A stretch of DNA of 64,000 bases from Asparagopsis taxiformis (taxonomy: Eukaryota; Rhodophyta; Florideophyceae; Bonnemaisoniales; Bonnemaisoniaceae), in the NCBI GenBank assembly GCA_030407315.1, contig JALQPE010002164.1:39138-103137 (forward strand), written 5' to 3'. Shown piece by piece: positions 1 through 10,400 of this stretch. A model generated the notes under the pieces. The model saw nothing but the letters and a program-made list of their open reading frames with translations. It was not told where the DNA came from and searched no databases. A program made the translations under genes and the position numbers. Positions within the stretch are counted from its first letter, which is position 1. The number at the start of each line of letters is the position of its first letter.

Positions 1-401
1 TTCGAGCCCCCTGAACGAGGAGTCTCTTTCACGGCACACTGCAAAAATCTTGATATTCCGAAACCAATGTCGAGAAATGTAAAACATACCGGCCGGCCGT
101 CAAAGTAGAAACGCTTTATTACCTTCTCATCGACTTTTACCAACCGAAGCATTCCTGTCAAACATATTTTTCGCTGTTCCTGAGACATCTGAAGCATTCT
201 TTTCCTTTGTGCCTTGAAGTAACTGACCTTGACCTTGGTAAAGCATCGTTTACCTTTGCAGCATTTCAGCTCAGATATATCAATAATAGATGACTCCTCA
301 GCAAGGTTCTGACGTTTTTTCTTCAAGTCGGATAAAGTCTTCTGCTCCCAGTTGGGACGCTTCAGTGATGGATTCAGAGTTTCATTGACAGTTTCATCCA
401 T
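1..401 (-). CDS. Partial ORF, transposon-type N-terminal domain (runs off left edge)
   Basis: An open frame begins at an ATG at 401 on the minus strand, nine bases after an in-frame TAG, and stays open for 133 codons to the window edge. The product is basic and has a CCKGKRC cysteine cluster around residue 47, then a helix-rich stretch, then a YFDGRPVCFTFLDIGFGIS segment. A cysteine cluster followed by a VC..F...L.IS motif is typical of the N-terminal half of uncharacterised DDE-type transposon proteins found widely in animals and algae. That comparison is from memory of the family, not from a search. No catalytic residues are visible because the rest lies outside the window. It could instead be a domesticated host gene. 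Confidence 0.45.
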   Translation of the reverse strand, partial: MDETVNETLNPSLKRPNWEQKTLSDLKKKRQNLAEESSIIDISELKCCKGKRCFTKVKVSYFKAQRKRMLQMSQEQRKICLTGMLRLVKVDEKVIKRFYFDGRPVCFTFLDIGFGISRFLQCAVKETPRSGGS

Positions 402-1564
402 CCAGCTCTAGTTTCCGAGAACTAATTTGAAGCTGATATTTTTGGAAAAGCACTCATTTCCATGCCGAGGTTTACGCTCTTGATTAAATAAGTAATGCAT
501 GCACATCTGGTTGAGGCGGACCGCATGATTGGCTATCATGTAGGAGTTCTGCGAGAAGCCTCTTTAACTTTGTAACGTATACCAATTATACTATGTAATG
601 TTTATTTCGATATGAACGCAGTTGAGCTTCCTCTCAAGTGGAACGGAAACTTGCGTGTTACCATACGAGATATTTCATAACGGATGACAGCAGTCATATC
701 ACTGACATTCAACGAGACGATAAAAAGTGTAAATAAAACTTTGCACTGTTCATGAGCTGTAATGTAACACCGCACATTGTTCAGCTTTGCTGTGAATTCG
801 TTTAGGGAAACAAATTGGTCGTGATACAACCTGACAAACATAATATTTGAGACTGGGCCCATCAGGGCTTCCCTCCTCGATTTACTGATGATTCGTTCAC
901 ACAGTTCTACGCAAAATAAAGCAAGTGGTTGCCAGAGAGCGGGTGAGAGGGTACTGCGTCGTGCAATGACACATTTTACGGTGCACAAATTTACACTACA
1001 AATTAAACAGAGAGACATGTTGTTCCTGGAGAAATTTCACATGCGTGTAAGAATCAGTGTGCAAGTATCAGCGGGCATTCGATGAGGAGATTATCAGAAA
1101 ATCTCTTTTGGTATCTCTTACGAGGCTATCCACGCATGGAGATGATTTTAGTTCTCAGTATTCGGTCATATGTCATCGTGAATTTACAGTCACCAGTGAT
1201 GTTTACAAGTAAGATTGAGCTTTGAAATTCTATCAAGTATCACATCTTTCCCGCCTTAATCGGTCACATAGCCTTCAATCATAATTTCTGTGCGTGTGAG
1301 AGAGCGGAGATATCTTCACTTCCTGATATTGAGCAACATCTCTTGTCCAAGTATCTCAATAATTTCTTTACAACTACGCAATATCCGGCCCAATCTTATC
1401 CTCGTGTTCCATGCAGTTACTCTTCCCCTCGTCAGCATTTTCTACTATACACTGCCGATTTTTCGTTCTGCAAAACATCTACAGTGAACTCTAGCCCGTC
1501 ACATAATTGCGAGCAGTGCTTCCCATGCATGCTTCGGGCATTATCCCAAAAATCCTATTCTCGA
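402..1564. other. Non-coding or unassigned interval
   Basis: I see no gene I can support. A 138-codon minus-strand frame at 602-1018 is Cys- and Leu-rich with no motif and looks like chance. The methyltransferase frame is open from 1343, but its first 74 codons are low-quality coding sequence, so I leave them as probable leader. Confidence 0.4.
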
Positions 1565-4546
1565 ATGAACTCCGCCAAAGAACACTTCTCGAGTCTGCTC
1601 CAGGGTGCAACTGTCCAGGCTTTGGACCCGATGGCATGCATTCCCTTCACTAGGATAAGAAATATTGTGGATGGATGTGTGGATGTTCTTTGCAGAATCT
1701 TCGAAAGTGCAGGAGGAATAACTACCGGAGGATCGATGGCATACGTATTGAAGCTGGAAGGAGTTTATGCGTCATACCCCCTTGATTATTCCAGGGAGAA
1801 ACTGGGTAGTGAAGAAGAAGCTGGAAAGGAAGTGAACAAGAGGAATGAATGGTACGGAGTCGTAGATGGAGAGCATCGCGCAAGTGCTTTACAGAGGCTT
1901 ATTTGTAAGGATCCAGAGAAATGGGCTGGATTTACATGGACAGTTCATGTTCTCAATACAACAGCTTCGATTGCCTCACTTCGAGCTTTCGCAAGAGCTC
2001 GTAACCAGAAGAATGCTGAAGATTTCGTAGTTGTTCCAACTCAGTACGATGTTCTTCGAAATCTCAAACAGGACTATATTACCTTGAGTGCAAAACTAAA
2101 CAGGAGTGCGAGACCCATCGAGCTTGCTGTTTTTTATTCTGGGAGCAAAGAAGCTTGCACATCGACTACAAAACAATTGGCTGCTTGTGTCATTAGACTT
2201 CCTCAGAGTGTGATTGATACACTCGGTGAGATAATGAACGAAGAGAATGAAGAGGTGGCCACTCAGATTCAGGCAAAGATAAATTCGAAACAGAAAAAAT
2301 GTGCAGCTGTCGACTATAGACTGTATCGCAACTTGATAACTTCTTCTACTTTGAAAGGATCTACGCCATTTATGAATGCTGAAGGCAAAGATGGAGAAAC
2401 TTCTCAGTTGAACGCCTTGTGGCGCATTAAGGAAATATCAAGATCATCAGGTTTCGGTCCAACTAAAGCATCTGTTTTGACGGAGCAGTTCCTAGCTGCT
2501 GCTGCTGCGTTACAGGAAGTGAAGAAGTTCGAAAGGATTATGGAAACATCTGTGTGGCCCAAGGAAATGGAGGTCATGAAAAGAAATGCTGAACGCACTC
2601 AACTGTTCGATGAAGAAATTTCCGCCAACTTCGGCAATGACCTGGAGCCGCTAGTCTCTTTTTTCAATGCTTTCAAAATAGCTTGCCCTGCAGTTGCAAG
2701 CCATAAGCTGCACAAATTCAAGGGAACAAGCGAATCTAATGGTATGAATAGAATGTCTTCCTGCACTGAAACAGAGAGAACCTCCAGAATCCAAGATCTG
2801 TCTTGTGCTGATCAAGACCCCCTGACTAGAAAAGAAATGGAAAGCTTTGATGATATTCACTCGAGCTGTAAAGATCTCGAGGAACCAATCTGTGAACGAA
2901 GAATCGGTTCAAAAGGGAGTCCAATAACTAACTTGCCTTCTTTCGAATCCCCCGAAGAAGGTGCTTCACTACATGAAAGTGGCAAAAGATGTGAGTCAGG
3001 ACTCCAACAAGACAGTTTTGCACCAGTGGAACAAGATTCTGTATCTCTTGACGGAGATAAAAATTTGGACTTCATACTGGAAGAAGCTGGGATACACTGC
3101 TACGCGATGGAGTGGCAAAAGTTCGAAAAGAATTGTGCGCTGTACGAGAGAATGAAGGGGAATGTATCTACAATTCTAGCTGATCCTCCATACTCTTTGC
3201 AATCAGTTTCAGCTTCTGGTGCTGGCAGTAACTACGATGACTTTCTTGATGACAAAGAAATCAATGATTTTTCGCAATTCGCCAGGAGGGTTCTCGCTCC
3301 AGAGGGATCAGTAGTTATGTTTACAAGCTGGCAGACTTTTCCAAGATGGTCGGCGTCCTTCTCTAGCAATGCATTACAGGTTTTGAACTACCCAATTGTC
3401 GTTGCAAAAGACACTAAGACGTTAAGAAGAAATGGAAGACTGAAGATGCCACAGAATGCAGTCGATTATGTTTTACTGGCATATGCACCTGGAAAGGGTA
3501 GAACTTCATCTCGTTCAATTGACTTTGAATGCCCATACCAGTTGATTCAATGTTCACACAGTCGCAAGTTCAACATCATAGACAATGTTCCTGTTCCATC
3601 GGCGAAGTTGCAGCAAGGCCGTTCAAGGAGAATAGTTAGGGTGGAGGAAAAGAATGTTGATCTAATTCAGGAACTGCTCACTTCATTTTGCCCACCAGGA
3701 GGGCTCGTATGTGATCCATTCGCAGGAACATTGACGACAGCGATAGCCTGTATACATACATCTCGGGAAGCTATCGTAATTGAGAAAGACCACATTTGCA
3801 TGAACTTGGCGAAAGAACGACTCTCCAAAATTGCTTCAAATGTTTTAGCGAAGAGGAGCAGGCTAACAACTGTGCTTGAACAAGCACCAGAACTGGAACT
3901 ACGCTCGAAATCGAATGTTGATGAAGAGAATCTGAAGGGTATTGAACCCTCGGACGCTATGCACAGCGATCAAACTCCAGCAAATGATCCCGAAGGTGCT
4001 GCATCACCACATTCTCAAAATAGTCAGCAAGAGAGGGAGGTAAATGACCCTCACGAGGATATCAGAATTCCTGTTGAGTCACCTAACCAAGAATCTCCAG
4101 GCAGTCATGTAGACGTTGACTCTGCTAAGGCAACCAAGAGGAGCAATATTTCTCATGAGCACAGAAATAAGACCGTTCGACAAAGCAAGAGGCTGAAAAA
4201 AGACAATACTAAACAGGAGAATGCAAGGAACAAATCGGTGAAGCGAATTATGTCGACAAAGAATGTACAACAAAGTGGCCCGCCACAACCATGTACCAAT
4301 CAAAATGAAAGCAGTTTTGCAGAACTCAGCAGCTCAAACTGTAGCAGAACAAACTGCATTCTCGGTAACCGATGTGATGTCCTATCTCTGATGCCAGTCG
4401 GAGAGGTAGCAATGACAAGCCACAGGTGCGATTTCTGCAAGAAACATATTCATACACCATGTGAATATGGCAGACGTGTTCTTGGTCTCAGAGACCGATG
4501 TGAGCAGTGGGCCTGTTCCAAAGAATGTTTCGATCTGAGCTCATAG
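1565..4546 (+). CDS. ParB-like domain + beta-class DNA methyltransferase + Cys/His finger protein
   Basis: Intact frame of 993 codons from the ATG at 1565 (MNSAKEHF). The frame extends upstream to an ATG at 1343, but that part looks non-coding. Near residue 99 the motif VVDGEHRASALQRL matches the core of ParB/Srx-fold domains. Near residue 539 ADPPYSL is motif IV of amino-methyltransferases, and near 715 VCDPFAGTLTTA is the AdoMet-binding motif I. Motif IV before motif I defines the circularly permuted beta class, which makes N6-methyladenine or N4-methylcytosine. A long Ser/Lys-rich linker follows, then a finger at about 945-993 with C-x2-C, H-x2-C and a final C-x3-C spacing. ParB-methyltransferase fusions are known in phages and mobile elements. 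The target base is unknown. A related enzyme lies at 33504-36707. Confidence 0.8.
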   Translation: MNSAKEHFSSLLQGATVQALDPMACIPFTRIRNIVDGCVDVLCRIFESAGGITTGGSMAYVLKLEGVYASYPLDYSREKLGSEEEAGKEVNKRNEWYGVVDGEHRASALQRLICKDPEKWAGFTWTVHVLNTTASIASLRAFARARNQKNAEDFVVVPTQYDVLRNLKQDYITLSAKLNRSARPIELAVFYSGSKEACTSTTKQLAACVIRLPQSVIDTLGEIMNEENEEVATQIQAKINSKQKKCAAVDYRLYRNLITSSTLKGSTPFMNAEGKDGETSQLNALWRIKEISRSSGFGPTKASVLTEQFLAAAAALQEVKKFERIMETSVWPKEMEVMKRNAERTQLFDEEISANFGNDLEPLVSFFNAFKIACPAVASHKLHKFKGTSESNGMNRMSSCTETERTSRIQDLSCADQDPLTRKEMESFDDIHSSCKDLEEPICERRIGSKGSPITNLPSFESPEEGASLHESGKRCESGLQQDSFAPVEQDSVSLDGDKNLDFILEEAGIHCYAMEWQKFEKNCALYERMKGNVSTILADPPYSLQSVSASGAGSNYDDFLDDKEINDFSQFARRVLAPEGSVVMFTSWQTFPRWSASFSSNALQVLNYPIVVAKDTKTLRRNGRLKMPQNAVDYVLLAYAPGKGRTSSRSIDFECPYQLIQCSHSRKFNIIDNVPVPSAKLQQGRSRRIVRVEEKNVDLIQELLTSFCPPGGLVCDPFAGTLTTAIACIHTSREAIVIEKDHICMNLAKERLSKIASNVLAKRSRLTTVLEQAPELELRSKSNVDEENLKGIEPSDAMHSDQTPANDPEGAASPHSQNSQQEREVNDPHEDIRIPVESPNQESPGSHVDVDSAKATKRSNISHEHRNKTVRQSKRLKKDNTKQENARNKSVKRIMSTKNVQQSGPPQPCTNQNESSFAELSSSNCSRTNCILGNRCDVLSLMPVGEVAMTSHRCDFCKKHIHTPCEYGRRVLGLRDRCEQWACSKECFDLSS

Positions 4547-4826
4547 ATTGGAATTCTACATTCCGAAAAATTTCTCCTCCTCGTATCATAAGCTCTCAGT
4601 TTAGCTTTACATATTGACCCAAGTAGCTCTCATGTGTGATGTTCTCTGAGCCGTTCCAGAAGCGAAGGATTTCAGTTTCTATATCAAAATAGATGTAGGA
4701 AGAGAAATAATCTCATCCTTTTATCGGACTAATCTTTGTAATAGCAGTGGAGCTGTTCGGATTGATAAATTGATCTCATCAGTCACGTAATCCCCCAGGG
4801 TTCTGTTACCTAACTTCGTCTCTTCA
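4547..4826. other. Intergenic, no feature seen
   Basis: AT-rich sequence between the methyltransferase stop codon and the heparinase-like pseudogene. I see no ORF, repeat or RNA signature. Confidence 0.5.
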
Positions 4827-5648
4827 ATGGCAGAGCCATGGCACTGCGGAAATCTAATCGGCCATGCGAATGGCGGCGGGAATTTCTACAACGCTCATGC
4901 CGCTCTATTCCGATATTTGTATCCAAACGGAGAACTTCCGGGTATGTTCTGGCGACTTTGCTACGGAAACATTGTTCACAACTCTCCTTATCGCGTCACA
5001 TGGGCGCAATCCATACTTCAGTTAACGTTTCTAGGGGGCGAACACTCATCAGAAGCCGAGTCTCCGCAGAGTCTACCTGAAGCTCTTCGGCCTCATTTCA
5101 AACTTTCATACTATTCCACGAGAAGAGGATTTCTTGTCGCGCGATCAAGTTTTTCCGAGCTGACGACTTACATGCATTTCGATGACAGACCAGATGCATT
5201 TCTTGTCGGACATGACAACGCTGATCGAGGCGTTTTTACGTTTTCAGCGCAGCTATATACATGGGCTGTTGAATTTCCATGGGCGCGAAATTTAGACTTG
5301 AGAAGACACAGGTTTTTAACCTAGATGGACTGGCTCAAGTTCTGAAAGCACGATCCGTCAAAATGATCAAGGTGCAAGATTTCGGAAACATTTTACTTGC
5401 TTCGGCAGATCTACCGTATGCATACAATGTGCAATGGTCTTCGGGAAGTCATCAATCGGCCACTCGGATAAGCAACACAGTGCATTGGCAAATGGAAGTG
5501 CAACGGAAGAGTCAGTATAATTTGTTGTGTATCGAGCGTATCGCACGCAAGCTCTTGAGCACATTGTGCGATCCATGGCCCTTGTTCGATCCAATGATGT
5601 CGGCTATGGGTTCATTGTGGACAGTGTCGACGCTGGTAAAGATTCACA
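4827..5648 (+). pseudogene. Heparinase II/III-like polysaccharide lyase, decayed, first part
   Basis: Coding similarity moves through three frames. It runs in one frame at 4827-5300 (GGGNFYNAHAALF, then FDDRPDAFLVGHDNADRG), a second at about 5279-5530 (SVKMIKVQDFGN, ADLPYAYNVQW), and a third at about 5530-5648 (SMALVRSNDVGYGFIVDSVD). The GHDNADRG and AYNxQW blocks are what I recall from the C-terminal beta-sandwich half of heparinase II/III-like lyases. Two frameshifts and the missing N-terminal catalytic half mark it as a pseudogene, although unrecognised introns cannot be excluded. The last frame stops at a copia insertion and resumes at 13229. I recognise the family by its motifs only. Confidence 0.6.
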
Positions 5649-6136
5649 TGTTGAAGCACTGGAATTGGCCCTGAGGGGCTCAATTACGTGAGAAAACTTT
5701 GACCCTCGATTTCTCCTAGAAGGAGTGCTCTATGCGCTCCGAAACCTATCTCATCGTGTTCAGCGTGCCCGAATTAGTCGGGTAGCAACTTCTCCGAAGC
5801 TTCTACGACCTTTCTTCATGGAGATAATAGCGTCTGAAGTTTCAATTTGTTTGTCATAGTTTCAATTAGTAATTAGAAATGCCAGGATAGGTTGCCATCA
5901 TGGCAGAGGGAAAATGTTATGATAAGTGTACACGTGTGGGTGATATGATTGAGAAGCCCAGGTGTACCAGATTGGCAGCGGGTGCTTGCTAGGACAGACT
6001 GTCAGTGACAGTCTGTCTGGAGCAGCCATGAACAGGCTGTCCTTAGCACCGCCGACGCACCTCGGCGAGAATACAAATTATGTAGTGAGCTCGCAGATTC
6101 AATAAACGCTCGGTAAGCGACCAATTCGTTTCAACA
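5649..6136 (+). repeat. LTR, copia subtype A (5')
   Basis: 488 bp, TG...CA termini. It contains a 12-bp inverted repeat with a one-base centre (GACAGACTGTCA, 5993-6004 and 6006-6017) and an AATAAA poly(A) signal at 6101-6106. It differs from subtype B mainly at the two ends. Confidence 0.93.
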
Positions 6137-6150
6137 GGTTATGGGCCCAG
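6137..6150 (+). other. Primer-binding site, half-tRNA(iMet) type
   Basis: GGTTATGGGCCCAG immediately follows the LTR. It is the exact complement of CTGGGCCCATAACC, the anticodon stem-loop of eukaryotic initiator tRNA. Drosophila copia is known to prime from a 5' half of initiator tRNA cleaved there. The site does not begin with TGG, so it is not a normal 3'-CCA site. Confidence 0.8.
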
Positions 6151-6522
6151 GGCGCTCGCTCGGGTCGTTTCTTATTCTCTAGCGCTTCGGTAAGTGCGTC
6201 GTTTGCGTCGGCGTTCTCTTACCTATTTCGTGTCGTTCTCGCCTCGTTCTCTCTTCTCTTCTTCTACTCGCTTTTCTTCCGTTCTGCGCCTTCCCGCGCG
6301 TCTGCGCTCTTGCGTAGAGTGTTCTCCACGCTCCCCGCCCACCTCTGTCGCCGCGCTGCACCTCTGTCGCCGCTCCGCGCCGACACTGTGTCATCCTGTC
6401 ACTGACACTGACATCCTGTCATTCTCACTGTGTCACACTGACACTCTGTCATCTTGCCATCCGTCTCTGGGTCATCGTCATCAGGTGACATCATTCTTTT
6501 ATCTGGGGTTCGCGTGCGAAGG

Positions 6523-6613
6523 AAAAAAGTTTGGCCAGCGTCGTTGCTGGGGTTTGAACCAAGGATCTGTACATCCCCGTGGACCGTCCAACCGACTCGG
6601 CTACCGGGCCACT
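6523..6613 (-). ncRNA. Antisense tRNA-like Pol III cassette in the copia leader
   Basis: Reading the minus strand, an A box (TAGCCGAGTCGG, 6592-6603) and a B box (GGTTCAAACCCC, 6549-6560) span 55 nt from outer end to outer end, the spacing of a normal tRNA gene. A T6 run (6523-6528) lies about 20 nt downstream of the B box, suitable as a Pol III terminator. The acceptor stem does not pair well, so it is unlikely to be a working tRNA. A second cassette of different sequence but the same layout lies in the other copia copy. Confidence 0.6.
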
Positions 6614-6791
6614 CAAGGCCCAATTACTGGAATCGACCTTTGCTTTTATATTGGCTAGTCTATACCTTTCTCAACTCGGTCCTGCTCTTGTAAGACAGTG
6701 ACCTTGTCCTGATCGGTATAGCGTTATAGCCTTTACATATCACCGAATAAACTCACCGAACGTTTGGTTTTCTCATCAACTCTACCCACAA

Positions 6792-6888
6792 GTAAGTTTA
6801 TACCTTTCACCTTTCGGTCTATTTCAAGGTTTAGACCTTAGTATTGATCGGTATAACTTCTAACTCTCTTGTTCTCTTCTCTCTGCAG
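6792..6888 (+). other. Predicted 97-nt intron; splicing creates the start codon
   Basis: GTAAGT donor at 6792 and a pyrimidine tract ending TCTCTCTGCAG at 6888. Exon 1 ends in A (6791) and exon 2 begins TGTCTAGC, so joining yields ATG TCT AGC. The unspliced frame has no ATG. The other copia copy has an intron of the same length with the same property (20555-20651). Confidence 0.8.
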
Positions 6889-7307
6889 TGTCTAGCAGTG
6901 ACGAAGACCGCGTGGAACCGCGCACCGACGAGCAGCCTCCCAGGCTTCGTCGCGAGGGGGAGTCTCTTCAAAACCGGGTCTTCCGCAAAGCCTATAGCAT
7001 CGCCGAAAGGAGGGATAACAAGAAGAAGTACGCCGCTCACAAGAAGGCAAACCGCTCGAGGTGCCATCACTGCAACGTCTTTCTCAACTCCGCCGAGTCT
7101 AGAGTCGCACACTTCAGCGGCTCTAGACATAAGAAGACTATCGAACGCCTCAAGGAAGGTGGTCTCAAGGTCTGCAAGCCCTGCGGTGTCATCGTTCGCA
7201 CCCAGAGCGAGTTCGACAACCACCTCCGCGGTAGTCGCCACCGTGCCATCGAGAAGACCCTCAAAGCCGCTAAAGCCTCTAAGGCTTCCTCCTCCTCCGA
7301 TAAGTAG
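6889..7307 (+). CDS. Two-finger U1/JAZ-type C2H2 protein encoded ahead of gag-pol
   Basis: About 139 residues, with the initiator ATG formed by the splice between 6791 and 6889. The N-terminus is acidic and Ser-rich, followed by a basic region and two fingers: CHHCNVFLNSAESRVAHFSGSRH and CKPCGVIVRTQSEFDNHLRGSRH-type units with C-x2-C-x12-H-x5-H spacing. This spacing is that of U1/matrin/JAZ fingers, which commonly bind structured or double-stranded RNA. The tail is Ala/Lys/Ser-rich. The gene is conserved at 20652-21070, so it is part of the element. Likely roles are genomic-RNA binding, splicing control or nuclear export; the exact one is not visible. Confidence 0.78.
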
Positions 7308-7490
7308 TACTCCTCTTCTCTAGACACAATAGAAATCTAGCTGATTTCTCTTTGATAAACCTTGTTTCTTGTTCTCCACTCATCTAGCTCTTAGCTAAAA
7401 GTCTCTATCCTATAGATCCCAGCTTGGTCCTAGACGACTATCGGTTGTCCACTTGGGAAGGGTCGAACAGATAAGACTTACTGAAGAGCC
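7308..7490 (+). promoter_or_regulatory. Conserved leader between finger gene and gag-pol, candidate alternative 3' splice site
   Basis: This 183-nt interval is much better conserved with the second copy (21071-21255) than expected for spacer, especially 7400-7490. TCTCTATCCTATAG (ending 7415) looks like a 3' splice site. Joining the upstream donor to it would remove the finger gene and make the gag-pol ATG at 7491 (GAGCCATGG, strong context) the first start codon. Confidence 0.4.
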
Positions 7491-10400
7491 ATGGAGAGCA
7501 CTTCATCCGGCATTCGCATTGAAAAGCTGGACTACTCCAACTTCCACTCATGGAAGCAAAAGATGGAGCTCATCCTCGGACACCGCGAGGTGGACGAAAT
7601 GATCGATCCTGACCTACGTCCTCCACGCCCGGCAGAACAGGAAGCACTGTCCAAGTGGCTTCGCAAAGACAAAACTGCTCGGATGACCATCGGGATCACG
7701 TTGTCTGATGAGATGCTCAAGAACGTCTCACACACCACTACTGCTCTGGAAATGTGGCAGGAGATCGGTAACGTGCACCAAGGGCACACTCTCCTAAACA
7801 AACTAGCTGCAAGGCGTGATTTCTATACAGCTACTATGAAGCCCGGTGAACAGATGCTCGCCTACATCAATCATGTTCGACAGATGGCCTCGGTCCTCAG
7901 CTCTATGGGCGTGATCATTGACGACAAGGAAATGGCTATGGCTGTCCTCAATGGTCTTCCTTCTTCCTTCCAGACACTCATTACTGCTCTTGATGCTATA
8001 GGTGATGAGGACCCTACATTCACCTTCGACAAAGTCCGAAGTCTCCTTCTTCAGGAGGAACGTAGAGCTTCTATTTTGAAACCTGGAAGCTCTTCTTCTG
8101 ACTCGGCTGCATTATTATCCAGGTCTGGGAAACAGCCCGGCAGTAACCGAAAGAAATGCACTCATTGCGGTCGTACCAACCACACTGAACCGTATTGCTG
8201 GCAAAAGTATGGCCGTCCATCCCGCTCTCGGCCTGCAAGGTCTAAACCTTCTGCCATGGTTACTCTCACCGATTCAGAAGGCAATCCTCCATCAAACACG
8301 GTTTCCGCGTCTAGTTTCCATAATGATGAAGAGAAAGAGTACGTCTGTCTCATGTCAACTACTCCTGGATCTCTTCATACATCAACTTGGTACATAGACT
8401 CTGCTGCCACCTCTCACATGACCTTCGATCGCTCCATGTTTGTTTCCTATAAGGAAATAACACCGTTCTCCGTAACTCTGGGAGATAAGTCTACCTCAAT
8501 GGCAGTCGGCCGTGGTGATGTTCGTTTAATGATCTCTCTATATGGGGAAATAAAACAGTGCATACTTCGTGACGTCCTCCACGTTCCCTCTTTTGTATTT
8601 TCTCTCATGTCCGTCAGCACCCTCACTACCCGAGGCATATCGGTGCAGTTCAATAACAATACAGTCATCCTGACTCAGAACAACAAACCGATAGCCACTG
8701 GACGGAGAAGCAAGGGACTCTATGCCATTGATCTCTTCTCGTCAGAGGCCCCAAAAGACCATGTGCAGCAAACAGCCTGTGTGGCCTCGCTACAGCTCTG
8801 GCACGAGCGGCTCGGGCATGTCAACAAGTCCGGTATCTCACGCATGGAACAGCTATCTGCCGTGAAGGGCCTCCGAATCAAATCTCAGAAATCAGATGCA
8901 GGTGCCCCATGTGAAGGATGCATAACCGGCGGGCAAAATGCCCCGAGCAGCTATTCCAAAGCTCTCCGAAACGAGAGCATCTGAGCTACTCGAGTTGGTT
9001 CACACAGATCTGGCAGGGCCGATGGAAGTACTCTCGAAAGGGGGAGCTCGATACTTTGTGACATTCATCGATGACAAGTCCCGATGGCTAACGGTATACC
9101 CGCTCCACCGTAAGTCCGACTGTTTCGACTCCTTCCAGAGATTCCTGCGCATGGCTGAAACGCAAACTGGTTGTACACTCCGCCAACTACGCTCGGATGG
9201 AGGGGGAGAGTTCTTCTCAAACGACTTTACCTCCTTCCTCGACAGCAAAGGCATCAAACGTCAGACCACCTGTGCATACACTCCGCAACAGAATGGTGTG
9301 GCAGAGAGAATGAACAGAACCCTCAAAGATCAAATTCGTGCCATGCTCCATCACAGCAACACCCCATCCGAGTTCTGGGCAGAAGCACTCTCCTGTGCTG
9401 CCTACATTCGTAACCGTGTCACCAGCCGCTCCCTGCCAACTGGAAATACTCCGTATGAGATCTGGTATGGTAGGAAACCGAGTATTGCTCATATGCGAAC
9501 GTTCGGAAGTAGATGCTGGTACAAAACGCCTGATAAACTTCTTCAGACCCTTGATTTGCGGGCAAAGGAAGCAATTATGCTTGGATACGAAAGCTCCCAG
9601 AAAGCCTGCAAACTATGGGACACAGCAAATGAAAAGGTCGTTGTGTCGCGAGACGTAGTGTTCGACGAGCTGCAGAAGAAGCGTTTGCCATCTTCTGATA
9701 CAGACTACAACGGCGTTGATGCTGCTTCTGAGTCCAATACTGAGCCATGGGATGGAGACGGCAAGTCTGGTCTCTCTACCAAACAGGATACTCCTCCTTC
9801 ATCCCATTCGGACTCTGACTCTCACACCAACGCTCCACAACCTCAATCTCCTCCACCAACTCCCTCAGCATCTACTGATGAGTCTCTCCTTAACGCTCTG
9901 CGTAAATCTTCTCGATCTCGTAAACCTCCGGGCGAGTGGTGGAAAACAACTGCCCTTGTCTCCACTACTGCTGATACCACTCCGGAACATCTTCTTACCT
10001 TCACTGAGGTGACCAAGGGGGAGGAGAAAGATCTCTGGATCGAGGCCATTCAGTCCGAGATGGATTCCCTTTATACAAACTGCACCTGGATTTTGGTCCC
10101 TCGCAGTGAAGCTGTCAACCTACTTACATCCAAATGGGTGTTCAAACGCAAAGATGTTGTCAGTGAAACTGGTGAGCACTCGGTCAAACATAAAGCTCGC
10201 CTGGTAACTCGGGGATTCCAGCAGAAGTACGGTGTTGACTATGCTGAAACATATGCACCGGTTGTCAAGTTCTGCACTATTCGCATGTTCTTCGCTCTCA
10301 CTGTCCATCACGACCTCCATTGCGATCAAATGGACGTTAAGACAGCTTTCCTCTACGGAGACCTCGAACAAGACATATACATGGAACAACCGGAGGGCTT

